This document shows positions 8,007 through 15,412 of a stretch of 40,829 bases of DNA, one piece after another (position 1 is the first letter of the stretch; each line of letters starts with the position of its first letter). Origin of the DNA: Clostridiales bacterium DTU073 (GTDB lineage: Bacteria; Bacillota; Peptococcia; DRI-13; DTU073); assembly GCA_001512665.1 (NCBI GenBank), contig LFSF01000031.1, positions 50,918-91,746 on the forward strand, in the 5' to 3' direction. The notes under the pieces were generated by a model, which was given only the letters and a program-made list of their open reading frames with translations, was not told the origin of the DNA and did not search any database. A program made the translations under genes and the position numbers.

Positions 8007-8750
8007 ATGGAAATGCAGTTGTTGTTAGAAAAGACCAGAGTATTACACCAATTATTGCAGAAGTCGGCGGGACAAATGCTGGACTATAACACCATAGCGC
8101 TGGAGATATCCCGTTTGTTGGATGCCAGTGTGTATATCGCCGACAAAAGAGGAAATTTACTAGGGAAAGGAGAGTTAATCAGTATTCGTGGTGGATTATT
8201 TCCGGAAGAAGAGCTGATGAAAGGTCAGTTTTCGGAAAACAGTCGTCAATGGTTCTTTGGCTTTGCCCATACGGAAGTGAATGTTGTTCCTAAAGGTACG
8301 AATTATTATTGCATTTTGACACCCGTGATGGGCGGTGGCGAAAGAATGGGAACAATTATTTATGCCCGGGAAGAGAAACCTTTCAGCCCTGCGGAAACAA
8401 TCTTAGCAGAATATGGAGCTAATGTAACCGGAACACAGATTTTAAGAAAGGTCAACCAGCGGATGGAAAATGAAGTCCGTAAGAAAACTGTTGTGCAGTT
8501 AGCTTTAGAGGTACTCTCTTATTCGGAATTAGAAGCGGTAAAGTATATTTTTAATGAAATCGAAGGTTCAGAGGGTTTCCTTGTGGCCAGTAAATTAGCG
8601 GAAGAATACAAGCTGACACGTTCAGTAATTGTCAATGCTTTGCGAAAGCTGGAAAGTGCGGGTGTAATTGATGCACGTTCTTTAGGGATGAAAGGAACAT
8701 ATATCAAGGTCTTAAATGATTATCTGTATGAACAGTTAGCGCAGATTTAA
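8007..8750 (+). CDS. codY: GTP- and branched-chain amino acid-sensing repressor CodY
   Basis: A 247-residue global nutrient regulator. The N-terminal GAF domain (about 1-155) binds isoleucine/valine and contains the expected LLDASVYIADKRGNLLG segment. The C-terminal winged helix-turn-helix is nearly canonical: ASKLAEEYKLTRSVIVNALR (about residues 196-215), then a KLESAGVIDARSLGMKGTYI stretch. The ribosome-binding site is AGGAGG. A promoter is not obvious in the 36-bp gap after the DUF192 gene, so it may be read from the pilus operon. A strong terminator follows. Placement beside pilus and flagellar genes fits CodY's known control of motility and surface functions in Bacillota. Confidence 0.97.
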   Translation: MEMQLLLEKTRVLHQLLQKSAGQMLDYNTIALEISRLLDASVYIADKRGNLLGKGELISIRGGLFPEEELMKGQFSENSRQWFFGFAHTEVNVVPKGTNYYCILTPVMGGGERMGTIIYAREEKPFSPAETILAEYGANVTGTQILRKVNQRMENEVRKKTVVQLALEVLSYSELEAVKYIFNEIEGSEGFLVASKLAEEYKLTRSVIVNALRKLESAGVIDARSLGMKGTYIKVLNDYLYEQLAQI

Positions 8751-8834
8751 TTTCGTTCATCTCTTTTGAATAAGAGGGCTTTAACAAAGTTTTGTAGTAT
8801 ATAAATTTGCTTTATTCGAAAAACAGTATTTGAT

Positions 8835-8893
8835 AAAAGCAACTAGAGTTCAGATGGAGTTTTACTCCAGCTGAACTCTAGTTGCTTTTATTC
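8835..8893. terminator. Very long hairpin terminator after codY
   Basis: AAAAGCAACTAGAGTTCAG (8835-8853) pairs perfectly with 8871-8889. After one A/G mismatch the stem continues 6 bp (TGGAGT/ACTCCA) to a 3-base loop. The A-run on the left and T-run on the right could make it work in both directions, although the flanking genes both read rightward. This lies in the 302-bp gap 8751-9052, which contains no gene. Confidence 0.8.
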
Positions 8894-8971
8894 AGGAGCT
8901 TATACCGCATATCTATCTGGGAGTGTTAGTAAAGTTGTTGAGATAAATTAGTGTAGCATTTTGGGATTGTG

Positions 8972-8991
8972 TCGATATTGGTCGATATCGA
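8972..8991. promoter_or_regulatory. TCGATAT...ATATCGA dyad upstream of comFC
   Basis: A 7-bp inverted repeat separated by 6 bases. The same stretch contains GTCGATAT twice in direct orientation (8971-8978 and 8981-8988). That octamer resembles the sigma-D -10 element GCCGATAT, but no TAAA box is correctly spaced from either copy. It could be an operator or part of a promoter for comFC-yvyF. Confidence 0.3.
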
Positions 8992-9082
8992 TAGTTAAAA
9001 AGATTAGAAAAAAGGGAAAAGGCATAATAAGTCGAATATTAATAACTAGTAGTTGGTAGAGACTGGAGATGTTAAGCGCAAG

Positions 9083-9874
9083 ATGAAAGGGCAAGCTTGG
9101 TGGAATGCTATTTTAAATATATTTTTTCCGGAAAACGGAATTTGTCTTTTTTGTTTACAAAAAGAGAAGAGTGCTGAATACATGGGGATATGCACTGAGT
9201 GTGCTGATAAGATTTTGGAGATTAGTGAAAATGAAAAAGTGTGTCCGACTTGTGGCTATTTTACAGGTGGACAGGAATGCCCAAATTGTCGGAACTTGCA
9301 ATTTGGAACTTTCGCAGTGGGTTCTGTAGTTCCGTATGAAGGAATGTTTAGAGAATTAATTCATGATTTGAAATATAACGGTAGGGAAGAATTAGCTCGT
9401 CCTCTGGGATATTTAATGGCACGACGCGTGAAGAGACTAGGGATGGCCAGAAATATACGGGCAGTAGTTCCTGTACCTTTATATTACAGTAGGGAAGAAG
9501 AACGTGGTTTTAACCAGAGTTTACTGCTTGCTAAAGCTATAGCTGAGGATTTAGGGAAGCCTTTATGGTCTGAGGCGTTGTCGAGAGAACATTTCCATCA
9601 GCCCCAAATGCTCTTAACCAGGGAAGAACGCTTGAAGAATATTATGGGTGCATTTAAGTATTCATCTGATCAGCAATTATCCGGAAAGGCCATTTTGTTA
9701 GTAGATGATATTATTACCACAGGTGCTACATTACGTGCCTGTGCAGATGTTTTACGACAGGCTGGTGCAGAACAAGTATATGGGATTACTTGGGCTGGGG
9801 GATATAATGTTAAGCTGTTAGAGCGGATTGCCGGCAGTTGGTTTTATCGGGAAAGGATTAAAGAGAAAAAATAA
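9083..9874 (+). CDS. comFC: ComF family protein (phosphoribosyltransferase-like)
   Basis: About 263 residues from ATG 9083. A TTG at 9053 would add 10 residues, but neither start has a strong ribosome-binding site. It has an N-terminal zinc-finger-like region with CLFC, CTEC, CPTC and CPNC pairs (about residues 17-70). A PRTase-type domain follows with VVPVPL, ERGFNQSLLLAKAIA and the PRPP loop LLVDDIITTGATL (about 205-217). ComFC is a late competence protein needed for DNA uptake or recombination in B. subtilis. The helicase partner ComFA is not adjacent. The order comFC-yvyF-flgM is that of B. subtilis. Confidence 0.88.
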   Translation: MKGQAWWNAILNIFFPENGICLFCLQKEKSAEYMGICTECADKILEISENEKVCPTCGYFTGGQECPNCRNLQFGTFAVGSVVPYEGMFRELIHDLKYNGREELARPLGYLMARRVKRLGMARNIRAVVPVPLYYSREEERGFNQSLLLAKAIAEDLGKPLWSEALSREHFHQPQMLLTREERLKNIMGAFKYSSDQQLSGKAILLVDDIITTGATLRACADVLRQAGAEQVYGITWAGGYNVKLLERIAGSWFYRERIKEKK

Positions 9875-9911
9875 AGCGATGAAATATTATTCTTGATGAG
9901 GTGAGAATTTT

Positions 9912-10358
9912 ATGAGTATAAAAAACTGTCCGGAATGCGGTAAAATCTTTAATTTTGTCAGGACAAACCTTTGCCCGGAATGTCAGGAAAAAGAAGAACA
10001 AATTTTTCGTGTTATTCGCAATTATATTTCTCAACATCCAGGTGTTTCGGTTATTGATGTAAGTAGGGAAACGGGTATAAGTGAAGATAAGGTGTTGCGC
10101 TTTCTAAGACAAGGCCGTCTTTCGATTAGCGGAGAAAAACATATAAAACTTGAATGTGAGCTTTGTGGAAGGTTTGTTTCCGGAGGACGCTATTGTCCGG
10201 CTTGTCAGAAAAAGTTGACCGCCGGTCTGAAAAAAATTGTTGAGGAAGAAAATAGAAAGGCTTTAGAAAAGAGACGAGCTGACAATAGTGAAGGATCGTC
10301 TAAGGGTATCCAGATGCATACTGCAAACCTTTGGCAAAATAAGAGGAAGAATAAGTAG
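9912..10358 (+). CDS. yvyF: YvyF-like flagellar-operon protein (zinc ribbon, HTH)
   Basis: 148 residues. An N-terminal zinc ribbon (CPEC...CPEC, residues 6-24), a central helix-turn-helix-like segment (VIDVSRETGISEDKVLRFLRQG), a second cysteine set (CELC...CPAC, about 78-97) and a basic tail. This architecture and the position between comFC and flgM match the TIGR03826/YvyF family found in flagellar operons. The precise function is unsettled; a regulatory role is plausible from the HTH. The ribosome-binding site is GAGGTGAG. Confidence 0.82.
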   Translation: MSIKNCPECGKIFNFVRTNLCPECQEKEEQIFRVIRNYISQHPGVSVIDVSRETGISEDKVLRFLRQGRLSISGEKHIKLECELCGRFVSGGRYCPACQKKLTAGLKKIVEEENRKALEKRRADNSEGSSKGIQMHTANLWQNKRKNK

Positions 10359-10429
10359 AAATGGATAAAAATACGGAGAAAACAGAAGCAAATGGGAGCT
10401 AAAGCTTAAATTTGGCAAAATATTGCTAT

Positions 10430-10456
10430 TAACAAAAGAAGATATTTGCTCGAAAT
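10430..10456 (+). promoter_or_regulatory. Possible sigma-D promoter upstream of flgM
   Basis: TAAC at 10430-10433, 15 bases, then CTCGAAAT, compared with TAAA-N15-GCCGATAT. The match is partial (3/4 and 5/8). It lies about 50 bp before flgM, where a sigma-D promoter is expected from other Bacillota. Confidence 0.3.
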
Positions 10457-10503
10457 AGAAAGTAGAGCGATTGTTATGTTTTTTTAGATTGAGGTGATCA
10501 AGG

Positions 10504-10794
10504 ATGCGGATTATCAATCAACCTATGCCGGGAGTTACCAAAGCTTATAACCAACATAATAAGGAAAATGGTATCGCTAAAACGGAAAGAAATAACCAAC
10601 AGGATAAAATAAATATTTCTCATGAAGCACAGTTTTTTAATATTGCTAAAGCCGCTTTAAAACAGCTTCCTGAGGTTGATGAGCGTAAATTGGAAGAATT
10701 AAAGCAGTCGATTAATAATGGAACTTATGAAATAAAGAACCAAGAACTGATAGAGAAGATTTTGGAGGAAAGTTTTTTTAAACATCGTTTTTAA
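10504..10794 (+). CDS. flgM: Anti-sigma-D factor FlgM
   Basis: A 96-residue cytoplasmic inhibitor of the flagellar sigma factor. The N-terminus (MRIINQP) and disordered polar region (residues 10-40) precede the conserved sigma-binding part: DKINISHEAQ, then the two helices around PEVDERKLEELKQSINNGTYEI and a final helix. GAGGTGATC precedes the ATG. FlgM is released when hook assembly finishes, switching on late genes such as the flagellins here. Confidence 0.93.
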   Translation: MRIINQPMPGVTKAYNQHNKENGIAKTERNNQQDKINISHEAQFFNIAKAALKQLPEVDERKLEELKQSINNGTYEIKNQELIEKILEESFFKHRF

Positions 10795-10806
10795 AGAGGT
10801 GTGATT

Positions 10807-11295
10807 ATGAAATCCACATGTCAGGAATTAATCGAGATTCTTAGCGCACAAATGGAGATTTATCATCAGTTATTGGAATTAGCGGCTCAAAAGCGCGAAC
10901 ATCTGATTAAGGGGAGAATTGACGAACTTAATGAGGTGACTAAGCAGGAGGAGTTGCATATTTTGCAGCTTGGCAAGTTAGAGGAAAAGCGGGAAAATTG
11001 TTTTTTGCAACTAGCGGATTTAGGAGGATTTGACCAGAACTGCTCTTTACAAGAGGTGCTACCCCAATTGCCTGAAGAGGAGCAGAATAAACTGGGACAA
11101 ATTCAGGAAAGCTTTGCCGGGATTATTAAAAAGTTGGCAGATTTGAATCAAGAAAATACCAGTTTAATTCAACAATCATTACGCTTTATTAATTTTACGG
11201 TTGATGTTCTGAACCAGCAGTCAAAGCCGCTTTATAATGCGGAAAAAGAGGTAAAAATAAAGCAGTTGAATAATCTTCTCGATAAGAAAGTTTGA
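10807..11295 (+). CDS. flgN: Flagellar export chaperone FlgN
   Basis: About 162 residues from ATG 10807, 5-7 bases after AGAGGTG. The upstream GTG 10801 overlaps that site. It is an all-helical, Glu/Gln-rich coiled-coil protein (LSAQMEIYHQLLELAAQKREHLIKGR...) of the FlgN_like family. It lies directly before its expected clients, the hook-filament junction proteins FlgK and FlgL. Length is normal. Confidence 0.9.
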   Translation: MKSTCQELIEILSAQMEIYHQLLELAAQKREHLIKGRIDELNEVTKQEELHILQLGKLEEKRENCFLQLADLGGFDQNCSLQEVLPQLPEEEQNKLGQIQESFAGIIKKLADLNQENTSLIQQSLRFINFTVDVLNQQSKPLYNAEKEVKIKQLNNLLDKKV

Positions 11296-11352
11296 TTGCT
11301 GGCTTTATATAAACTTGATATATAAATGTTTGATTAATTTAGGGGTGATTTT

Positions 11353-12801
11353 ATGCGCTCTACTTTTTCTGGTTTATATACGGGTTATAGTGGTCTAGCC
11401 GCACAACAAAGAGCCTTAGATGTTACGGGGCATAATGTGGCGAATGCTAATACACAGGGTTATACGAGACAAGATGTGATCATGCAGGCTGCTCAAGCTA
11501 TGAAAACCGTAGACGGTTATGTGGGAACCGGTGTTAATATTGCTGAGCTTAGGCGGGTAAAGGATCAGTTTATTGATATCCAGATGCGTACGGAAAATAA
11601 GGCTTTGGGCGAATGGGAAGTAAAAGCGGATATCTTAAGTAAATTAGAAGTGATTTTTAATGAACCTTCAGAAACGAGTTTACGTTCCGTTTTGGATCAA
11701 TTCTGGGAATCATGGCAGACCCTTTCTAAAAATCCTGAAGGTGTAGCAGCGCGCACAACAGTGATGCAAAGGGGTGTTAGTTTAACTAATACTTTTAATC
11801 ATTTAGCAGCGCAATTTTTTGATTTACAGGTAGATATCAATAAGAGTATAGAAACTAAAGTAAGTGAAATCAATTCTATTGCTTATCAACTCCGTGATAT
11901 TAATGCCCAGATTATTAAAGCGGAAGCCGCGGGTCATAAAGCTAATGATTTGCGCGACAGGAGAGAACTCCTTTTAGAAGGACTTGCCAAGTTAGTAAAT
12001 ATAGATGTAGTGGAGGATGAATTAGGGGCAGTTAATGTGACCATTGGGGGCAGATTTTTAGTTGCCCGGACTAATGTTTCTCTAATGCGTTTTGTCGATA
12101 ATACTGCGGATCCTATGAAAGCAAAGATAGAATGGTATGATGCCTATTCTCATGTTTCCCAGGGTGATGTAAATATAAACGGTGGGGAAATAAAGGGATA
12201 TTTGGATATGCGCGATCAGGTTATCACCAATTATCATGGCAAGTTATCTGAATTAGCCCAAAGGATTGCAGAGGAAGTAAATGCCTTGCATCAAGTGGGT
12301 TATGGGTTAGATGGGACTACAGGTCTTGATTTTTTTGTCATGGATGATGCGGGCCCGGATTTTACCGCAAAAAACATTCGGGTGAACCAAGCTATTATTG
12401 ATAATCTGAATCTTATTGCGGCGGCTGGGGAGAAAAACCCGGATCCATTAGCCGATCCTCCGGTGTTTCAAGGTGACGGGAGTAATGCTTTGCTTCTGGC
12501 TCAACTAAAAAACAAGCTGACGATGTCTGTAGGTACAGCAAGTTTTGATGATTTTTACCGTTCTACTTTGAGTCAACTAGGTATCGAAGGACAAGAGGCT
12601 TCGCAGATGGTAGATAATAGGAATTCTTTGATTGAGCAATTGGTTAACCGGCGAGCGGCAGTTTCCGGTGTTTCTTTAGATGAAGAAATGACAAATATGA
12701 TTAGATTTCAGCACGCTTATTCTGCTTCAGCCCGGGTAATCAATATTATGGATGAAATGTTAGATCTTATTGTCAATAGGCTCGGTTTAATTGGACGTTA
12801 G
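11353..12801 (+). CDS. flgK: Flagellar hook-associated protein 1, FlgK
   Basis: 482 residues. The N-terminal rod/hook signature is SGLYTGYSGLAAQQRALDVT then GHNVANANTQGYTRQ. The C-terminal D0 helix (MIRFQHAYSASARVINIMDEMLDLIVNRLG) is likewise typical. The central region with NALHQVGYGLDGTTGLDFF is a FlgK hallmark. It forms the hook-filament junction with FlgL. The ribosome-binding site is AGGGGTGAT, and the gene follows flgN by 57 bp. Confidence 0.97.
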   Translation: MRSTFSGLYTGYSGLAAQQRALDVTGHNVANANTQGYTRQDVIMQAAQAMKTVDGYVGTGVNIAELRRVKDQFIDIQMRTENKALGEWEVKADILSKLEVIFNEPSETSLRSVLDQFWESWQTLSKNPEGVAARTTVMQRGVSLTNTFNHLAAQFFDLQVDINKSIETKVSEINSIAYQLRDINAQIIKAEAAGHKANDLRDRRELLLEGLAKLVNIDVVEDELGAVNVTIGGRFLVARTNVSLMRFVDNTADPMKAKIEWYDAYSHVSQGDVNINGGEIKGYLDMRDQVITNYHGKLSELAQRIAEEVNALHQVGYGLDGTTGLDFFVMDDAGPDFTAKNIRVNQAIIDNLNLIAAAGEKNPDPLADPPVFQGDGSNALLLAQLKNKLTMSVGTASFDDFYRSTLSQLGIEGQEASQMVDNRNSLIEQLVNRRAAVSGVSLDEEMTNMIRFQHAYSASARVINIMDEMLDLIVNRLGLIGR

Positions 12802-12815
12802 GAGGTGTCTGAACA

Positions 12816-13688
12816 GTGCGAATCACCAATAGTGTCTTAACAAACAATTTAAAAAACAATTTATCCAGAAATATTCGGATATTGGAAAGGATTCAGACGC
12901 AGTTAAGCACGGGTAGGCGGATCAACAAACCATCGGAAAATCCTACCGGGATTGTTGAAAGCTTACGGCTGTCCACACGACTCAGGGAAAACGCTATGTT
13001 TCAACAGAACGTTGAAGATGCTAAAAGTTGGCTGACTACTACTGATGAGGCCTTGGCTAGTTTAACAACGGCCTTGCAAAGAGTTTATGAGTTGACAGTA
13101 GAAGGAGCCAATGGCACGTTTGATACCGAAGAACGTGAAGCCATTTGTGCTGAGGTAAAAGAAATTATCAACGAGATTGGAGTAATTGCCAATACTACCC
13201 ATGGTGACCGTTATATCTTCGGTGGGACGAATACGATGCAAAAACCTTATGATGCAGGGGTCTGGCAGCACAATACGAAATTTATTAATTATGAAATCGG
13301 AGTCGGGGTAGAGATTCCCATTAATTTAACGGCACAAGAGGTGTTTGTTGATTCCGGGGTCTTTACCGCTTTACAAAATATCGTTACATATTTAGAAAAT
13401 AATGATACTCAGGCTTTAAGTGAAAATGCGATAGGTCCATTACAGGATTCCATCGATCAAGTTCTCGCCTGTAGATCTAAAGTTGGAGCTAGTGTGAATC
13501 GTTTGGAGATGACCAAAGCCCGTTTGGAAGAGCAGGAAATAAACTTTAGCAATTTGCAGGCTGAAGTAGACGGGGTTGATCCGGCCTGGGTCATAATGCA
13601 GTTGAAGGAACAGGAAAATGTTTATCGTGCCTCTTTGTCTGTGGGTGCACGGGTAATAATGCCGACGCTGGTTGATTTTCTACGTTAA
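12816..13688 (+). CDS. flgL: Flagellar hook-associated protein 3, FlgL
   Basis: 290 residues with a GTG start after GGAGGTG. The N-terminal flagellin-like domain (MRITNSVLTNNLKNNLSRNI, LSTGRRINKPSENPTGIVESLRL) and the C-terminal LKEQENVYRASLSVGARVIMPTLVDFLR identify FlgL rather than flagellin. It forms the distal junction layer on which filament grows. It is separated from flgK by 14 bp. A repeat element starts within 10 bp of its stop codon. Confidence 0.95.
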   Translation: MRITNSVLTNNLKNNLSRNIRILERIQTQLSTGRRINKPSENPTGIVESLRLSTRLRENAMFQQNVEDAKSWLTTTDEALASLTTALQRVYELTVEGANGTFDTEEREAICAEVKEIINEIGVIANTTHGDRYIFGGTNTMQKPYDAGVWQHNTKFINYEIGVGVEIPINLTAQEVFVDSGVFTALQNIVTYLENNDTQALSENAIGPLQDSIDQVLACRSKVGASVNRLEMTKARLEEQEINFSNLQAEVDGVDPAWVIMQLKEQENVYRASLSVGARVIMPTLVDFLR

Positions 13689-13693
13689 AGAAT

Positions 13694-13844
13694 GTGGCAG
13701 GATGTGGTAAGGTGGCAGGGGGCGTTCAGGTGGCATGGGGACGTTTCATCTGCCACATTTTCAAATTTTAAGTTGTTTTAAAAAATGTGGCAGATGAAAC
13801 GTCCCCATGCCACCTGAACGCCGGAGAAACGTCGCTCCCTGCCA
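13694..13844. repeat. Nested GTGGCA/TGCCAC inverted-repeat element (copy A)
   Basis: The core is a perfect 41-bp inverted repeat: 13721-13761 and 13782-13822, with a 20-base AT-rich loop. The inner unit begins GTGGCATGGGGACGTTTC and ends with its complement. It sits inside an outer pair, GTGGCAGGG (left) and CCCTGCCA (right, 13837-13844). The outer arms' GTTCAG/CTGAAC tips flank the inner unit, as if one element had inserted into the loop of another. Two further partial starts (GTGGCAGG, GTGGTAAG) lie to the left. The arms and loop resemble copy D at 33599. Confidence 0.85.
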
Positions 13845-13848
13845 GCTT

Positions 13849-13881
13849 GAACCCCCCATCTTTTATAAGTGGGGGAGGTTC
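13849..13881 (+). promoter_or_regulatory. Hairpin just upstream of yviE ribosome-binding site
   Basis: GAACCCCCCA pairs with TGGGGGAGGTTC apart from a bulge, with the loop at about 13859-13869. The 3' arm ends 3 bases before the AAGGAGGTGAGG ribosome-binding site. It has no T-run, so it is not an obvious terminator. It may insulate yviE translation from the repeat element upstream or stabilise the processed mRNA end. Confidence 0.4.
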
Positions 13882-13899
13882 ACAAGGAGGTGAGGGCGG

Positions 13900-14460
13900 A
13901 TGTCACTGCAAATCCGTACAACTCCATTTATCTTGGGAATGCGTAGTGTTCCGGGGGCCCTAGAGATAAGGCAACCCCGGGGAGAATTTAAAATGAAGCA
14001 GCAAAAGATTAAAATGGTGGTGGAACAGGAGCTACCTAAAGTTTTAATTGATCAATCCCGTTGCTTTGCCGAATGTGGTATTAAAAATCCTGAGGAAATG
14101 ACAAGGGATAGTGCTAATTTAGCACGTCAACGAGCCTTGGAATATACCGGTCGGATGGCTGAGGAGGGGGACCGTTTAGCTCGCATTGAGCAAAGTGGAC
14201 CGAAGGGTTCAATTATTGGCGAACTTGCTTTGGAAAGAATAGAATTGGCCAATAGCGCTGAAAGGAATATTGCTTTCATTCCGCAAAGTCGGCCGGAGTT
14301 TGAGGTAACGGGCAGTTTGAGTATTGATTGGCAAATTGAGAAAGGTTTTATTGAATACATACCACGTTATCCGCAAATCAGCTATCGGCCAAGTCAATTA
14401 GAGATATATGTACAGCAATATGGGAAAATAGAATTTCATTATCTTGATGAAAAAGCTTGA
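13900..14460 (+). CDS. yviE: YviE-like protein (DUF6470)
   Basis: 186 residues. It starts LQIRTTPFILGM and contains PRGEFKMKQQKIKMVVEQELPKVLIDQSRCFAECG. It then has an alpha-helical middle with repeated ALEYTGRMAEEGDRLARIE-type segments, and a beta-rich C-terminus (YIPRYPQISYRPSQLEIYV). Position between flgL and fliW and length (B. subtilis YviE is about 190 residues) support assignment to the YviE/DUF6470 family. Function is unknown; it is conserved only in flagellar clusters of Bacillota. Confidence 0.8.
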   Translation: MSLQIRTTPFILGMRSVPGALEIRQPRGEFKMKQQKIKMVVEQELPKVLIDQSRCFAECGIKNPEEMTRDSANLARQRALEYTGRMAEEGDRLARIEQSGPKGSIIGELALERIELANSAERNIAFIPQSRPEFEVTGSLSIDWQIEKGFIEYIPRYPQISYRPSQLEIYVQQYGKIEFHYLDEKA

Positions 14461-14509
14461 GAAATAATAAAAAAAGAAAAGTTAATCAGCAAGAAAGGGA
14501 TGTTGGGTA

Positions 14510-15019
14510 ATGCAAATTGAAACTAAAAATTTTGGGGCAATAGAAGTTCAGGAGGATCAAGTGCTTACCTTTGCTCAGGGACTGTATGCTTTTGAAGAAA
14601 AAAAGCGTTATGTTCTGTTAGAAAATGAAGATCCGGAGAACCCTTTGTGGTGGTTGCAATCACTTGATGACCCGAATTTAGTTTTTGTTTTAATTAATCC
14701 TTTTCTCTTTAAACCGGACTATGAGTTTGATTTGTCTGATGAAGATGTAGAAGAGCTTGGTATACAAAAACTCGAAGAAGTAGTTGTTTTTAGTCTTGTC
14801 GTCATCCCTGATGATATAAAAAAAATGACGGCGAATCTGCTCGCTCCGTTAATTATCAATGCCACTACTAAAAAAGGTAAACAAATTGTTTTATTGAATA
14901 AGAATTATTCTACGAAGCATTTGATTTTGGAGGAGTTGCAGAAAATCAAAAAAGGCGAAAAGCAGAAGTCAATAAAGGAGGGGAGCAGTTATGTTAGTTC
15001 TGACCAGAAAAAAGAATGA
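14510..15019 (+). CDS. fliW: Flagellar assembly factor FliW
   Basis: A 169-residue cytoplasmic protein that binds either flagellin or CsrA. When flagellin accumulates, FliW is titrated and CsrA is free to repress hag translation. Family landmarks are [29 protein letters not shown], the [22 protein letters not shown] segment, and [21 protein letters not shown]. It ends inside csrA (29-base overlap), so FliW and CsrA are translationally coupled. Confidence 0.96.
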   Translation: MQIETKNFGAIEVQEDQVLTFAQGLYAFEEKKRYVLLENEDPENPLWWLQSLDDPNLVFVLINPFLFKPDYEFDLSDEDVEELGIQKLEEVVVFSLVVIPDDIKKMTANLLAPLIINATTKKGKQIVLLNKNYSTKHLILEELQKIKKGEKQKSIKEGSSYVSSDQKKE

Positions 15020-15233
15020 AAGTATTATGGTGGGTGATGATATCGAAATCGTACTTTTGGAGATAAATGCTAACCAAGTGCGTATAGGTGTGAGAGCTCC
15101 CAAAGAATACGCTGTTTTTCGTAAAGAAATCTTTCTGGAAATTCAGGAGGAGAATATTAAAGCTGCTCAACAAGCCCAGTTGATAAATAATCTAGCTGCT
15201 GAAGTGAAAGAGCTTTTCCAGGCACAGGATTAA
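14991..15233 (+). CDS. csrA: Carbon storage/translational regulator CsrA
   Basis: An 80-residue dimeric RNA-binding protein. [20 protein letters not shown] and the [15 protein letters not shown] region carry the conserved GGA-binding residues (R6, and V/A/R/E near 40-47). The C-terminal helix extends to about residue 78 with a Gln/Ala-rich segment, where FliW binds in Bacillota. The ATG is preceded by AAAGGAGGGG inside fliW. Its presumed targets, the two hag leaders, lie immediately downstream. Confidence 0.96.
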   Translation: MLVLTRKKNESIMVGDDIEIVLLEINANQVRIGVRAPKEYAVFRKEIFLEIQEENIKAAQQAQLINNLAAEVKELFQAQD

Positions 15234-15287
15234 AGTAGAGATAGGGTATGAAGGATTATAGTTATTTAAATTATTTATGAAAAAGGC

Positions 15288-15315
15288 TAAACTTTTTGTA
15301 ATTGCTTTCCGATAT
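15288..15315 (+). promoter_or_regulatory. Sigma-D promoter for first flagellin gene
   Basis: TAAA (15288-15291), 16 bases, then TCCGATAT (15308-15315). This matches the sigma-D/sigma-28 consensus TAAA-N15-GCCGATAT at 4/4 and 7/8, and leaves a leader of about 90 bases before the hag ATG. Confidence 0.8.
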
Positions 15316-15361
15316 AGTTAGTGGAAGAAATAAATTATATAAGAGCTCTATATAATTAATA

Positions 15362-15407
15362 TTTTTTCTTCAAGGATGAAGAAAAAAATAAAAATTCAAG
15401 GAGGAGA
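15362..15407 (+). promoter_or_regulatory. CsrA-binding leader of first flagellin gene
   Basis: TTTTTTCTTCA (15362-15372) and TGAAGAAAAAA (15377-15387) form a perfect 11-bp stem closing the tetraloop AGGA, which exposes the GGA core recognised by CsrA. A second GGA lies in the AAGGAGGAGAG ribosome-binding site just before the ATG. The two-site arrangement is that of the B. subtilis hag leader. Confidence 0.75.
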
Positions 15408-15412
15408 GAAAA

